A model generated the notes under the pieces. That model saw only the letters and a list, made by a program, of their open reading frames with translations, had not been told where the DNA came from and ran no database searches. From assembly GCA_001970955.1 (NCBI GenBank), contig MPUH01000157.1, positions 29,095 through 93,094 of the forward strand: 64,000 bases of DNA, written 5' to 3'. Below are positions 26,587-37,100 of this stretch, in pieces (position 1 is the first letter of the stretch; each line of letters opens with the position of its first letter). Source of the DNA: Stentor coeruleus (Eukaryota; Ciliophora; Heterotrichea; Heterotrichida; Stentoridae). The position numbers were made by a program, and so were the translations under genes.

Positions 26587-28271
26587 GGCATACATCTAGT
26601 TCAACCTTAAGCAAAGGTTTTTCAGAGTCTCGTGCATATGAAGTATTTGAACCTGAAGAAATTAATGTCCCTGTGAAAATCCGAAGCCTAGATCGTGAAG
26701 AGAAATTCTCCTTACTCCATATCTCAGTTTCTATGAACAATGTTTCTGGAACTCATCATCAAGTCCTAGTAATTGAAGTAACTGATGAAACTGACCCATT
26801 CTTTCTATATGCTCTTGAATGTGGAGAGACTGAGTTTCACGCTATTAAGCAAGAGCAAGCAATATTAGTAGATTTCCTAACATTTCCTCATAAGCTCATT
26901 GAACTTTTACAGATGTGCACGAAAAAGCTTGAAGAAAGCCCAAGGTTTATATGCACACTAGATAAAGGCCATGGCTTTGAAGGAACCTTAAATATTTGTG
27001 AGACGAATTTATTCAGACAAATCACACATTTGTCGCTAAAGTTTAGAAGTGGAAGTGATGAGATAATCAAAAAGCATTTGGCTGGTAAACTTAAGGAATA
27101 TAAAGCGCTTTGTGAGAATTTAGAAGTCAAATTGTCACAGACTGAAGAGAGCCTGCAGTTGAGAAATGCTGAGTATTTTGATAGTGTTAAACAGTTTGAA
27201 GTGCTTAATGCGGAGTTTGAACGGAAACTTGAAGAAAATAAACTTACTTGGCAAGAGAAAATACATTCAATGAAGCAGCAAATGATGGAAACACAGCAAA
27301 AGCTCACAAATCAGTATGAGTATGAGAAGAGAAGTACTACAGAAAAACAGGAAAAAACTTTGGTTGAAACAATAAGTAAATTAGAAAATACTCAAGGAAA
27401 ACTTAATGAGATGAGTGCAATGAAATATGCACTTGAAAGCAAAGAAAGAGAACTCACACTGAAAATGTCTCAGATTGAGCATGAACTAGAAATCGCAAAT
27501 AATGAATTACAGCATTTGAGAAAAACGAACAAAAGCTTGGATAGTAATAAGTTTGACCAGGAAAAATCACTTACTGAGTACAGACTTAGGCTTCAGAATT
27601 TAGAACGACAACTACAAGACAAGGAGGAGCTTAACCAAAAACTTACAGCACTTTTGCAAACAAATACTGAGTTTAAAGGGCATCAAGACGATACTATGTC
27701 TATGCTTAAAGCAACTATATCAAAACTAGAAGATAAACTTCAGCAAAGCGCTAATGAAATTAACAAAGGAAACTCAATAATCCAAAAGCTTCAAAGCGAT
27801 TTAAAGAGTGGGAAACAAAAGCTGAAACTTAAAAACACTGTAGTCCTTCAGCAAGAAAATGTTATTCAACAAAAGCAAGAGCATATTGATAACCTTGACA
27901 AGCAGCTTTTTGGTTTAAAAAGAGATTTGGAAAAAAAGGATGATTCTATTAAAGATTTAGAAAAACAAGTTACTGAATTAAAAACCAAGATAGAAGAATT
28001 TCAAAAAGTGAATGCTGATAATATTAATACAATTCATTTTCTTAACTCCCGAGTTACTGAGGCTGAGAAATTTAAGACACCTTCTTCTTACTCAACTACA
28101 TATAAACTTGCAACTAACCCTTCGCCTGCATCATTTAGACCTTCACCTTATTCCATGGAGCACTTCAAGTCTACAACACCTAGAGCACCTACTTATACTA
28201 GCATACCTGACTCAGAGCCATTTCCAAAATATCTCGAGGCTGTTAAGTATAAGGAGCCAAATAATTCATAA
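26580..28271 (+). CDS. SAS6: SAS-6 centriole cartwheel protein
   Basis: The protein has 563 residues. The N-terminal globular head (about 20-170) ends in the PISA motif region: F-I-C-T-L-D, then L-N-I-C-E-T-N-L-F-R-Q-I-T-H-L-S-L-K-F-R-S-G-S-D, then K-K-H-L-A. This is the SAS-6 signature (conserved E-x-N-x-F and H-L-S-L-x-F). It is followed by a coiled coil at about 172-500 and a disordered Ser/Pro/Thr tail. SAS-6 dimers join head to head in rings of nine that set the ninefold symmetry of centrioles and basal bodies. Length and layout match the family. Stentor-type cells carry very many basal bodies, so an intact gene is expected. The ATG at 26580 lies next to an assembly join, but the protein starts normally. 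Confidence 0.95.
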   Translation: MKRHTSSSTLSKGFSESRAYEVFEPEEINVPVKIRSLDREEKFSLLHISVSMNNVSGTHHQVLVIEVTDETDPFFLYALECGETEFHAIKQEQAILVDFLTFPHKLIELLQMCTKKLEESPRFICTLDKGHGFEGTLNICETNLFRQITHLSLKFRSGSDEIIKKHLAGKLKEYKALCENLEVKLSQTEESLQLRNAEYFDSVKQFEVLNAEFERKLEENKLTWQEKIHSMKQQMMETQQKLTNQYEYEKRSTTEKQEKTLVETISKLENTQGKLNEMSAMKYALESKERELTLKMSQIEHELEIANNELQHLRKTNKSLDSNKFDQEKSLTEYRLRLQNLERQLQDKEELNQKLTALLQTNTEFKGHQDDTMSMLKATISKLEDKLQQSANEINKGNSIIQKLQSDLKSGKQKLKLKNTVVLQQENVIQQKQEHIDNLDKQLFGLKRDLEKKDDSIKDLEKQVTELKTKIEEFQKVNADNINTIHFLNSRVTEAEKFKTPSSYSTTYKLATNPSPASFRPSPYSMEHFKSTTPRAPTYTSIPDSEPFPKYLEAVKYKEPNNS

Positions 28272-29363
28272 TAATCTATCTATGATTTTAATCCTTTATT
28301 ATGATGCTGATTAAAAATAATTGTGATTATTTTATTGATTTAGTAGAATAAATATAAGTTTTCCTATTTTTATATCTATGAAAATTGATTTATTTTTTGA
28401 TAAAAGCTCCTAGTAAAAATAGGCTTATGTTTATCTGTTATTTAATTGAATTTCTAAGTTTATGACTAAAAATTTTTACTTGAATATAATATAATTTTAT
28501 TATTTATAAATTATACTTAATAATACTTTAGCATGCTCTGCAGTATAATTTTTCTCTAGTAATAATCTTGCATTAAACTTGAATTTTTTCTATAACAACA
28601 GATTTATAGAAACCCAATTTTAGTTCTAAGCATTTAGTAATTACGATTTAGCACTAAACCATAAGAAATACATACAAAATTTTAAAGTTTCTTTATAAAA
28701 TATTTAAGTTGCTTTATTAAAGCTAAAAAAAGTATTTAATTTTTCATAGCTAGCTGCTTATTATGCCAATCAATAATTATTAAATAAATTATTTATAAAA
28801 GTAAGGCCTATATACTTAATAATCTCCTATACTTTAAGAAGCTACTTGTGAAATTCTTCAAAACTTTTTGTTTTATGAAATTAATAATTAAAAATTTACT
28901 TTGAAAACTTTAACAAGTTTATCATCTCTTTTTTGCTTTCTCCCGATATTATAGACTCGCATTTAGATGAAGAGTAATCAAAGCCGCTTTTTTATAACAG
29001 TTTGCTCATATGCATAATATCAAAACATTAGTAAAATAATATTTTTATACTAAGAATAAATAGCTTTAATCATATCTGGATTATGTAAACTGAATACATA
29101 GAATTGCAATAATTTATTTAAATTTGATATGCAAACTTTTACAGTTAACTCAAAGTATAAGTGTACTTTCGCTCTAATTTAAGTAAAAAAAAATAAATTT
29201 GAATGATTTTAAGTTCCAACTTAATCTTTAAATTTCCAAATCTTCTAAATAAAACTTCTTATATTTAAAAACACTTTAATCCTTAATAGCTTATAAAATA
29301 TTAGATTGCATATATTTAATACTCATCATTACAGCGATATGAATACTAATTTATACTTTAAAT
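28272..29363. other. Intergenic ~1.1 kb, very AT-rich
   Basis: Lies between two plus-strand genes. Homopolymer-rich AT DNA with scattered short repeats of ATAA and TTAA. I found no reading frame, RNA fold or inverted repeat. Confidence 0.5.
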
Positions 29364-31334
29364 ATGGAATCAAGTACTAGGATTTCAGTTGCTATTCGTA
29401 TGCGCCCAATTCTAAAAGAAGAGGTTGACCAAGGCCAGACAAATTCCAAAGTTTTTATTGATTCAGCAGAAAAAGCTATAGTGTGATTTAAATATAGGGT
29501 ATCTTCAATTGATCAGAAGCAACAGAAAAAGTTTTTATTCGATTCAGTTTTTGATGAAATTACTCCACAAAATGAACTATTTAACTCTACACAAATCCCA
29601 GAATTATTGAAAAAAGTTGTTCAGGGTTTTAATGCTACAATATTTGCTTATGGCCAAACAGGTTCAGGGAAAACATACACAATGGAGGGTTATGATTACA
29701 ACGATCTCAAGCCAAACATAAAAGTAAAACCTAATCAGGAAAACGAAAAACAAGGAGTAGTTCCAAGAGCAATCAAAGCATTATTTGAAGAAATCAAAAG
29801 CATGCCAAGTACAACAGAGTATACAGTATATTGTACTTACTTGCAAGTATATCAAGAAAAAATCTATGACCTATTAAACCCAGCACAGTTAAAGCCAGGG
29901 TCTCCAGGTTTAAAAATGCGTTGGAGCAAGCATGATGAGTTTTATGTTGAGAATCTTTATGTAAATGCCTGCTATAATGCAACTGAAGTTCTTACTCATT
30001 TCCATGCTGGACTTAAAAACAAAATCATGGCCTCACACAATTTAAACTCAGCGTCTTCAAGGTCTCATTGTATACTCTCATTAAATATTGAAGGAGTTGA
30101 TGTTGAAGGTGGGGGGATTATTTCAAGCAAATTACAGTTAGTTGATTTGGCTGGAAGCGAAAGGGCAAGTCTAACTGGAAATGAGGGTTTAGCTTTAAAA
30201 GAGAGTATTGAGATTAATAAAAGCCTTTTTACATTAAGACAAGTTATTACAACATTAGCTGGTAGTCGAGAAGGAGAATCAGCTTTTGTCCCATATCGGG
30301 ATTCCAAACTTACTAGTTTGTTGAAGCAATCAATTGGTGGGAATAGTTTTTGTTTGATGATAGCTTGTTTGTGCCCTTGCGACCAGTTTTATGAAGAAAA
30401 CCTTAGCACTTTAGCATATGCAACAAAAGCTAGTTGTATAGCTAATATCCCTGTAAAAAACCTTGATCCCAAGTCTAAACTAGTTAATGAACTAAGAGTA
30501 TTTTTTATATAGAAAGAAATCAAAGGTCTACAAAATGAACTTAAAGAAGCCTTTGAACAAATAGGAATGCTAACAGAACTAGTAAATCTTGACAAGACTC
30601 AGACTTTGAAAATGAGGGGTCTTGAAAAACCTTTATTAGCTACTGCCCAAGGACAGAGAGCTAAGACAACTAAAATAATAGAACAAATACCAGGAAGGAT
30701 ACATTCAGCTATGGCTGTACCAAGACCTGTAGTTCCTCAGCAGGAACCATTTTCTTTAAGTTTGGAAATGCTTAGTGAAAACCTTCATGATTCTGTGAAA
30801 ATGATTAAAGAACTCATGGGTTCTAATAAGAAACTTAAAGAAATTATAAATGAACTTAGCAGTATTAAAAAAGGGCAAGATATAGAAATAGCTCAATTGC
30901 ATGCTGAAAATCAAACTTTGTTAGAAAAACTTGAAAATGTAGAAAATGAACCTGTTATTGTAGCTAAGTTGCAGAAAGAAAAACAAGAATTACAGAACAG
31001 AGTTGTTGCATTGGAAAGAGAAAATAAGCAAGCTCCTGTTATTTTCCCTATAAAGGAGAAAAAAACTGAATGGGCTTGGAAATCAAAGAGAACTATTGTT
31101 AGAGCTGGTAATAGATATATAGATTCTCCAGGCCAAATTATTGATAAAGATCATTATCAAAAATATCATAGTGTTAGGCCTAGCACTCGGGTGAGGGTAG
31201 AAAAGTCAGCAGAAAGCACAAGACAACATAAGAGTGAACTGTCACCCGATAATAAAGTTAAAGAAGATGCGCTTTCTGCTCTTTCTGTACTGTATAGTAA
31301 AACTCGAGTAAAAAAGTATGGCACTTTTTTTTAA
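29364..31334 (+). CDS. Kinesin motor protein (three exons)
   Basis: Three exons (29364-29482, 29498-30497, 30513-31334) give 646 residues. The motor domain (about 1-370) has the P-loop GQTGSGKT, switch I NSASSRSH, switch II DLAGSE and the microtubule-binding region Y-R-D-S-K-L-T-S-L-L. The order in the motor, N-terminal with the neck K-L-V-N-E-L-R after it, marks a plus-end-directed type. A coiled coil (about 375-400 and 460-540) and a basic tail follow. The subfamily cannot be fixed by eye. Without splicing, a TGA stops the frame at codon 41 and a TAG ends the motor at 30510-30512, so the introns are essential. The start is the ATG at 29364 (MESSTRISVAIRMRP). It is expected to move along cytoplasmic or axonemal microtubules. 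Confidence 0.9.
29483..29497 (+). other. 15-nt intron 1 of the kinesin gene
   Basis: Sequence GTGATTTAAATATAG. It removes the in-frame TGA and gives K-A-I-V|V-S-S. Reading the TGA as tryptophan is the alternative, but no other gene here needs that. Confidence 0.8.
30498..30512 (+). other. 15-nt intron 2 of the kinesin gene
   Basis: Sequence GTATTTTTTATATAG, phase 0. Splicing gives N-E-L-R|K-E-I-K-G-L, a normal kinesin neck, and removes the TAG stop. Confidence 0.9.
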
Positions 31335-31902
31335 TATATTCTATACTTATTTGTTTAAAGTAACATTTGAATATAAATCCTGAGGTTTTAAATTTTATAA
31401 ATTTGAGCTATCCTCAATATATTTTATTCAGTTATTTGATATAGATTGCAAATTTTCACTTTGGTGCTTAATGTGATTTATACTACCAATTATTTTAGTA
31501 AGATTATTGAAGTTATACAGAATAATTTAAGAATGATGATTGAAAAGAGAATTTAACTTTACAGTGCTTTTGAGATTTTCTAAAATTGTAGCCAAGCTTC
31601 TTTTAATCAGTTTACCACACTGTTTTCAAAATATTTTCAAAAAATAACAAAAAAAAATCAAATATCTGGTACGAATTATATGCAATTTACTATATAATTT
31701 ATGATGATTAACTTAGAGACTACTGATCACATTTATGATTTATTAAGTAAGAGATTATAAATAATTATTTTTTACTAAAGACTAAGCAGATGTGTATGCC
31801 AACAATTTAAAATATTAAAACTTAAAGATTCAAAGCTGTTTTCAAGATTATAATTAGATTATTTCATTTATACAGTTTATGATTTCCATATATTATAATA
31901 AA
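31335..31902. other. Intergenic, AT-rich
   Basis: Between two plus-strand genes. No RNA, repeat or gene was recognised. The last 24 bases are an in-frame extension of the next gene that is probably untranslated. Confidence 0.5.
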
Positions 31903-32676
31903 ATGGGTGTAGGCTGTTGTATGAAGATGGACTCACGTAAACAAGTAGTTGTTCAGAAGACTAGAGAAGAACAGGAAAGAGCTTTTGCTGACTTTCAACT
32001 TTATTACAAAACAAACAAAACTTTTATGCATCAAAAAATCAAACCGATTTTCAAACAAATTTGCAAGACAGGAAAGTACGATTCAGAAATAATAAATTTG
32101 AATTTTGTGAACTTTCAAAAAGCCCGTGCAGAATTCTTATTACAGTTAATTCCTTTTCTCCAGAATATTAAAGTGCTAAAACTATGGAAATCAGGTCTAG
32201 GAAGTGAAGGCATGAAATCCATATCTCATGACTTAGGTGAACTTAAAAACTTAGAAATTCTGTCTTTAGAAGATAATTCTCTAGGCCCTGATGGATGCAT
32301 GCACTTGGCTGGTTCATTAGTAAAAATGAAGAATTTAAGGGAACTCTGGCTCCATATTAATGATATAGGTATGATAGGGGCATGCTGCATCGCTGATGCC
32401 ATTGAAGGATTAAAGGATCTTGAAAGACTGGGAATGGATGAAAACAGTATGGAAAACAAAGGTGCTTTAAAAGTTGTGACAAGTATTAAAGATCTAAAAA
32501 ATTTGAAAATGCTAGGGTTAGGATATAATATGCTTACTGAAGATGCTTGCCTAAATATAGTTGTACTACTTGGAACCTTACCTCTTGAGAAGCTTATCTT
32601 GTCTGGAAATAATATCAATGAAGAAACTCACTCTAGGATTATATCAATGCTTCCAAGGACTTTAATAATATTTTAA
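31903..32676 (+). CDS. Lipid-anchored leucine-rich repeat protein
   Basis: I take the second in-frame ATG (31903) as the start because it gives MGVGCCMK, a strong N-myristoylation plus palmitoylation signal. The first ATG at 31879 would bury it behind eight residues. The product has 257 residues. After a helical N-terminus come about six ribonuclease-inhibitor-type LRRs (about 85-250), with the pattern L-x-x-L-x-x-L-x-L-x-x-N-x-L/I-x-x-x-G. RI-type LRRs make a horseshoe for protein binding, as in RanGAP or NLR proteins; no GTPase-activating arginine can be claimed. The likely role is as a membrane-bound adaptor. The gene stands alone with long AT-rich flanks. Confidence 0.75.
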   Translation: MGVGCCMKMDSRKQVVVQKTREEQERAFADFQLYYKTNKTFMHQKIKPIFKQICKTGKYDSEIINLNFVNFQKARAEFLLQLIPFLQNIKVLKLWKSGLGSEGMKSISHDLGELKNLEILSLEDNSLGPDGCMHLAGSLVKMKNLRELWLHINDIGMIGACCIADAIEGLKDLERLGMDENSMENKGALKVVTSIKDLKNLKMLGLGYNMLTEDACLNIVVLLGTLPLEKLILSGNNINEETHSRIISMLPRTLIIF

Positions 32677-33091
32677 GACACATAAGTATTTATGTTTTTC
32701 CAAGTAAAATATTTAGAATAAAATGCAATAACATAAAATGCGGGGAGATTTAAAGAAAGAATATTTACACAAGATTAACTTTTATTAAGCTATACTTGAT
32801 AAATTTTCAACTAGAAGATACAATCTAGTATTTATTTATATTATTCAAGTATAAAAATCTTTATTGCTTAAAGGCGAAATATCGAAGCAATATTCCCAAT
32901 GAAGTGTAAATTTATAATTACCAAAAACTCACTCGTAACTATTTGATTTTTTGTATTATTTGACACAAATTCTAATACCAAAAGTAAAAAAAAGTATTTA
33001 TCAAATGTTTCAATATATAATTCTCTAATTATCAAATTAAAATCTTCACTTCTAAATGCATTATTTCTAAACAATTATAAGTATCTAAAGC
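32677..33091. other. Intergenic, AT-rich
   Basis: 415 bp between two plus-strand genes. Nothing was recognised. Confidence 0.5.
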
Positions 33092-33628
33092 ATGGCTACA
33101 AAGAAAAAAGGAGACGGCAAAAAGGATGGAGACGACAAGGCTCTTAAAGACATGAATGATATGATTTCTGGACAGATTAATGTCCTCAAGTGGAGAATAG
33201 GTAAAAACTAAGTAGCTATGGAACAAGAAAAAACTGACAGATCACGTGCAGGACAAAATGAATGTCGTCAGAAACTCATTGAAATAAACCAGTGCTTTGA
33301 AGATGAAGGTAAAAAATCTTTTCACATCAACTCAGAGATGAAAGGGCAATACCGATCTATGCTTAAAGAAAAAGAAGAACGAATAGCACAATTAGAAGAT
33401 GAACTTTATAGAGGCGAAAGAGAATTGTCAGATAAAGAGAAGGGTATAAAAGAAATGATAAGGACAAAAGATAAAGAAATCGAAGATAAAGATAATGAGA
33501 TAAGGGAGTTAAGGAAGAAGATTGATGACATGAGTCAGGAATTTGCTAGCATGTTGAAGGCTACGTTGGATAAAATGCAAGAAAGAATTGAATTGGCGAA
33601 TACTCAATGGGATTCAGATTTGGCTTAA
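33092..33628 (+). CDS. Small coiled-coil protein, DRC12/CCDC153-like (two exons)
   Basis: Exons 33092-33200 and 33216-33628 give 173 residues. A Lys/Gly/Asp-rich N-terminus (MATKKKGDGKK) leads to a single continuous coiled coil. The C-terminal stretch with E-F-A-S-M-L-K-A-T-L-D-K-M-Q-E-R-I-E resembles the end of DRC12 (CCDC153), a subunit of the axonemal nexin-dynein regulatory complex; this is a recollection of pattern, not a search. The second exon alone has its own ATG (33218), but the upstream ATG and a perfect 15-nt intron make the longer form more likely. If the match holds, it helps regulate ciliary beating. Confidence 0.6.
33201..33215 (+). other. 15-nt intron in the DRC12-like gene
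   Basis: Sequence GTAAAAACTAAGTAG. It joins W-R-I to A-M-E-Q and removes a TAA that would end the first exon after K-N. Confidence 0.85.
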
Positions 33629-34172
33629 TATAAGTTAAAATAGATGGAGTTTTCTCTTAGATGAATTCAAGAATAAACTATGGTGATTTTTGATGAATTG
33701 ATTCTTTGAAGATTTTTTGTCATAGTTATAAAAATTATTTTGAAATCTGAATCTTTATATTATTATTTTGACCAAACTGCTGGGAGAAGATAGAATAAAA
33801 ATATACGATAAATTTGATTTATATAATAACCGTCACTTTATTCTTACATAGCTTACACTAAAACACTATTCCTGTTTCAGATATGCATATTTAAATTATA
33901 AGGCGATTCATAAATTTTAATATTATTTATATTACTGATTTTTCTTCAAAGTTGCAGTAACTTATTAAATATTGATTCTTTTTTTAACTTTATGAATCAA
34001 ATATTCTTTAATTTAAATAATATTTTTTCTCACTATTCACAGAAATGACTTAGCCAATATTCTGAATATATATAACGTTTACTATTCATTTAAATAGGAG
34101 TTAGACTAAATCTTTAGTAATTGCTTATAGCCCAATGCATTTCAGCATCATATAAATGATTAGTTAAACTAT
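33629..34172. other. Convergent intergenic region
   Basis: 544 bp between the 3' ends of converging genes. AT-rich; no RNA or repeat was recognised. Confidence 0.5.
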
Positions 34173-37100
34173 CTATTTTTGTAAATTTTCGCACTCTTCA
34201 TTGTCTAGCTCACTTACAGATTGGCGTAATACTTCTAAATGAGTATTTTTACGTATAAAGTCAATTTTATCTTTAATAGCCTGCTTATTCTTTTTCCTAC
34301 TGAACAAGCGCTTATAAAAAGGCCTAGGCTCTAACTGTGGTGTAATATCAAAAGCTTCATTTATCAAGTTAGTCTCTTGTGAGGCAATAATATTTTCTCT
34401 TCTTTCTATTTCATCAATATTTTCTGAGGAAAATCTAGCAGCTAAAATTTCATTATATAAATCCACATAACTTCTCATATTACATAATTGGATAACAACT
34501 TCTCTATTTGAATCAGCAAAACTAGGCTGAAGCTCATATTCAGTGTTGCCATTATTTTTTTTCCTAGATTCCTTTTGAATAATCTCTCTGATTTTAATCC
34601 TTGGTCTAGGTATTTTAGGACATAAAGCTCTAGCAATATGAGGGCATGCATTCCATAAGTAATGACCTATTGCTTGATAAACTCTTTTAGCAAAGTAGCA
34701 AAAAAATAAAAAGTTAAAAATGATCAAAATAGTAAATAAGATTGCATGCCAAACATAAGAATCTTGAAATTCGATCATAAGTCCAGATGTAAAGCAAATT
34801 ATAGAAAGTCCAATACTGAAATTTTCAGTTCTATTGAGCTCGTTAAGTTCAAAAGGCTTGTAATATAAATTTAATACTAACGCACCAATCAAAATAAATA
34901 AAATAAATATAAGTTGTAATGGCACTGTACAATATTTTAGAAATAAAGCAACACTGATAATTAAAATTTTCCTAAACATAATTACAAACTCCCAATAATA
35001 TCTGTTGCTATGATAACCATGATAAAGAAAGCCATATTTGGCTTTAATCTCTGTCGTTTCAAGTTCCTTTTTGTTTTTCCTTAAAATAGCATAAGCTATT
35101 GCAGGCATGCCAATAGTCCACAGTATAAGCCCAAGAATAAAAATCGCATAGTAATCTCTGGCATAGTCATTAGTATAGCACTGAATATCAAGAGCATTTA
35201 AATTCCAAAATTCTCCTTCATTTATTTCAAAACAATAAAAAATGCTTAGAGACATATTTGAAATACCTGGGTGAATTAGAAAAAGTACTACCACAATAGA
35301 AGTTGTAAAAGGTATAATAATTCTTTTTATTCCTTTGAATAAAGCTACAATTCCCCAAACCAAAGCTATCAAAGAACCTAAAATAAAAGGAGCAAGAAAG
35401 TTTAGTAGAATATTAACATAAAATGGACTAATATCTGTTGTATCTTGAATAAGACAGTCAATGGATAGCAGTTTCCCTGTTGAACTGCCTATTTGCTCCT
35501 GTATGTTAATTAACTGATAAAAAGGTTTAGGCCATCTCATCTTCAAAGCCGAAGTTATCATCATAACCTGAAAATAATTCATAAGAATTTTAATTAATAC
35601 TGAATGATAAACCTTCATTTCGTTAGCATCTTCATAAGTTCTATAGATTATATAGCAAATAATTATTGTAAAGAGTACTGATAAGAAAGTGATAAGGACT
35701 ATATTTTCAGTTTTTGATGGGCATTTTTTACAAGTGTTAGATGAAGAATACACATAGCCTTTTTCACACACTGCACACAAATTCCCTGTGTAACTTTCAA
35801 AGCAAGTTCCATTTGAACTACAAGCATCAGCATTAATACAAGGGAAAATAGATGTTGAGCTAGGAGAAGAGTGCCAGAAACCTTTAACAGGAATTAGTTC
35901 ATTACCTGAGCATGTAGCATCAGCTGGGCATTTATGACAAGAGGTTTCATTATTGAAAAAACTATAAAAGCCTTCTTCACATGCAATACATTCATTTTTA
36001 TTATTAGTCACAACTTCTCCTAGTTTGCATTCAGAAAGTAAAAGTTCCACTGTTACTGATAATAAAGCTAGAAGTCCACTTCTACTAGTAAATAATTCTG
36101 CTTTTATTTCAGCTTTACTTCCAGGTGCCCCATAAACAATAAAGTTACAAAATTTGAATTGACCATTTATTGCTCTTTTTAAGTCGTTTCCATAAATTGA
36201 TGATGTGGCATCTTTATCACCATTACTCAATGTAATTACTGAACTATTGTCATCAGAAATTGTCTGATTATAATAATCTTTTAGGATAAATATTAGACAT
36301 TGAGGAATAACTTTTCCTGGAATAACATTATTAATTTTATTCGCATACTCTAAAGATTCAATCGATGTAGCTTTATCAATCCCAAAAAGTGCAGAGTTAT
36401 TTATATAATCGTTTTCAGACTCAACAAGATAAATTTTGGTCCAGTGTAATCCTCCACCACCACTTGCTGTGTTATTATAAAAGGTACTATTTTCAACTAT
36501 AATAGTTGGCCAATTCAAGACGCCTTTTAATTTTAGTCCTCCACCTCTGTTATTAGCTATATTATTTGAAAATTCACATCCAAATATATTAGTATCAGCA
36601 TCTTCTATATATAATCCAGCTCCAGACTTGGTTTCGCAGTTTAAAAATTTAGAGTTTTCTATTGTATTATAGTTTTCATTATAATTCCTAATAATGCTCA
36701 TGCATCCTGAAATTTTACTTTTCATTCCAGATATGACTATATCAGTGACTTCAACATCAGAATCTACTATATTGATTCCTGAACTCTCTGTGCTGTTTTG
36801 ATTAATAATTGTTGAATTTTTTATTATGAGAATTGACTCTTTTTCACATAAAATAGTAGTTCCTGTAACTTCATAGATCTGAATGTTTATAGCACGAATT
36901 TCAGTTCCTTGGAAAATGAAAATCCCTTTTGAAGTTTCAACATGCTTACTGATAACTTCAGATATTTCTCCGTTTAAACAAAATTTAGATTTAAAAAACC
37001 CAATTCCAAAATTTGAGTAGTATATTCTTACGTTTTTTATTATTAAGTTATCGCTGTTCATTATGTAAAACATTTCTGATATTATAACATTTTCAACTAC

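Noticed and set aside
29481-29497. In-frame TGA in the kinesin gene read as tryptophan (alternative code)
   Set aside because: A perfect 15-nt GT...AG intron removes it, no other gene has an internal TGA, and TGA ends the TEX9-like gene.
31879-31902. First Met of the LRR gene
   Set aside because: It would mask the MGVGCC lipidation signal that begins at the next in-frame ATG.
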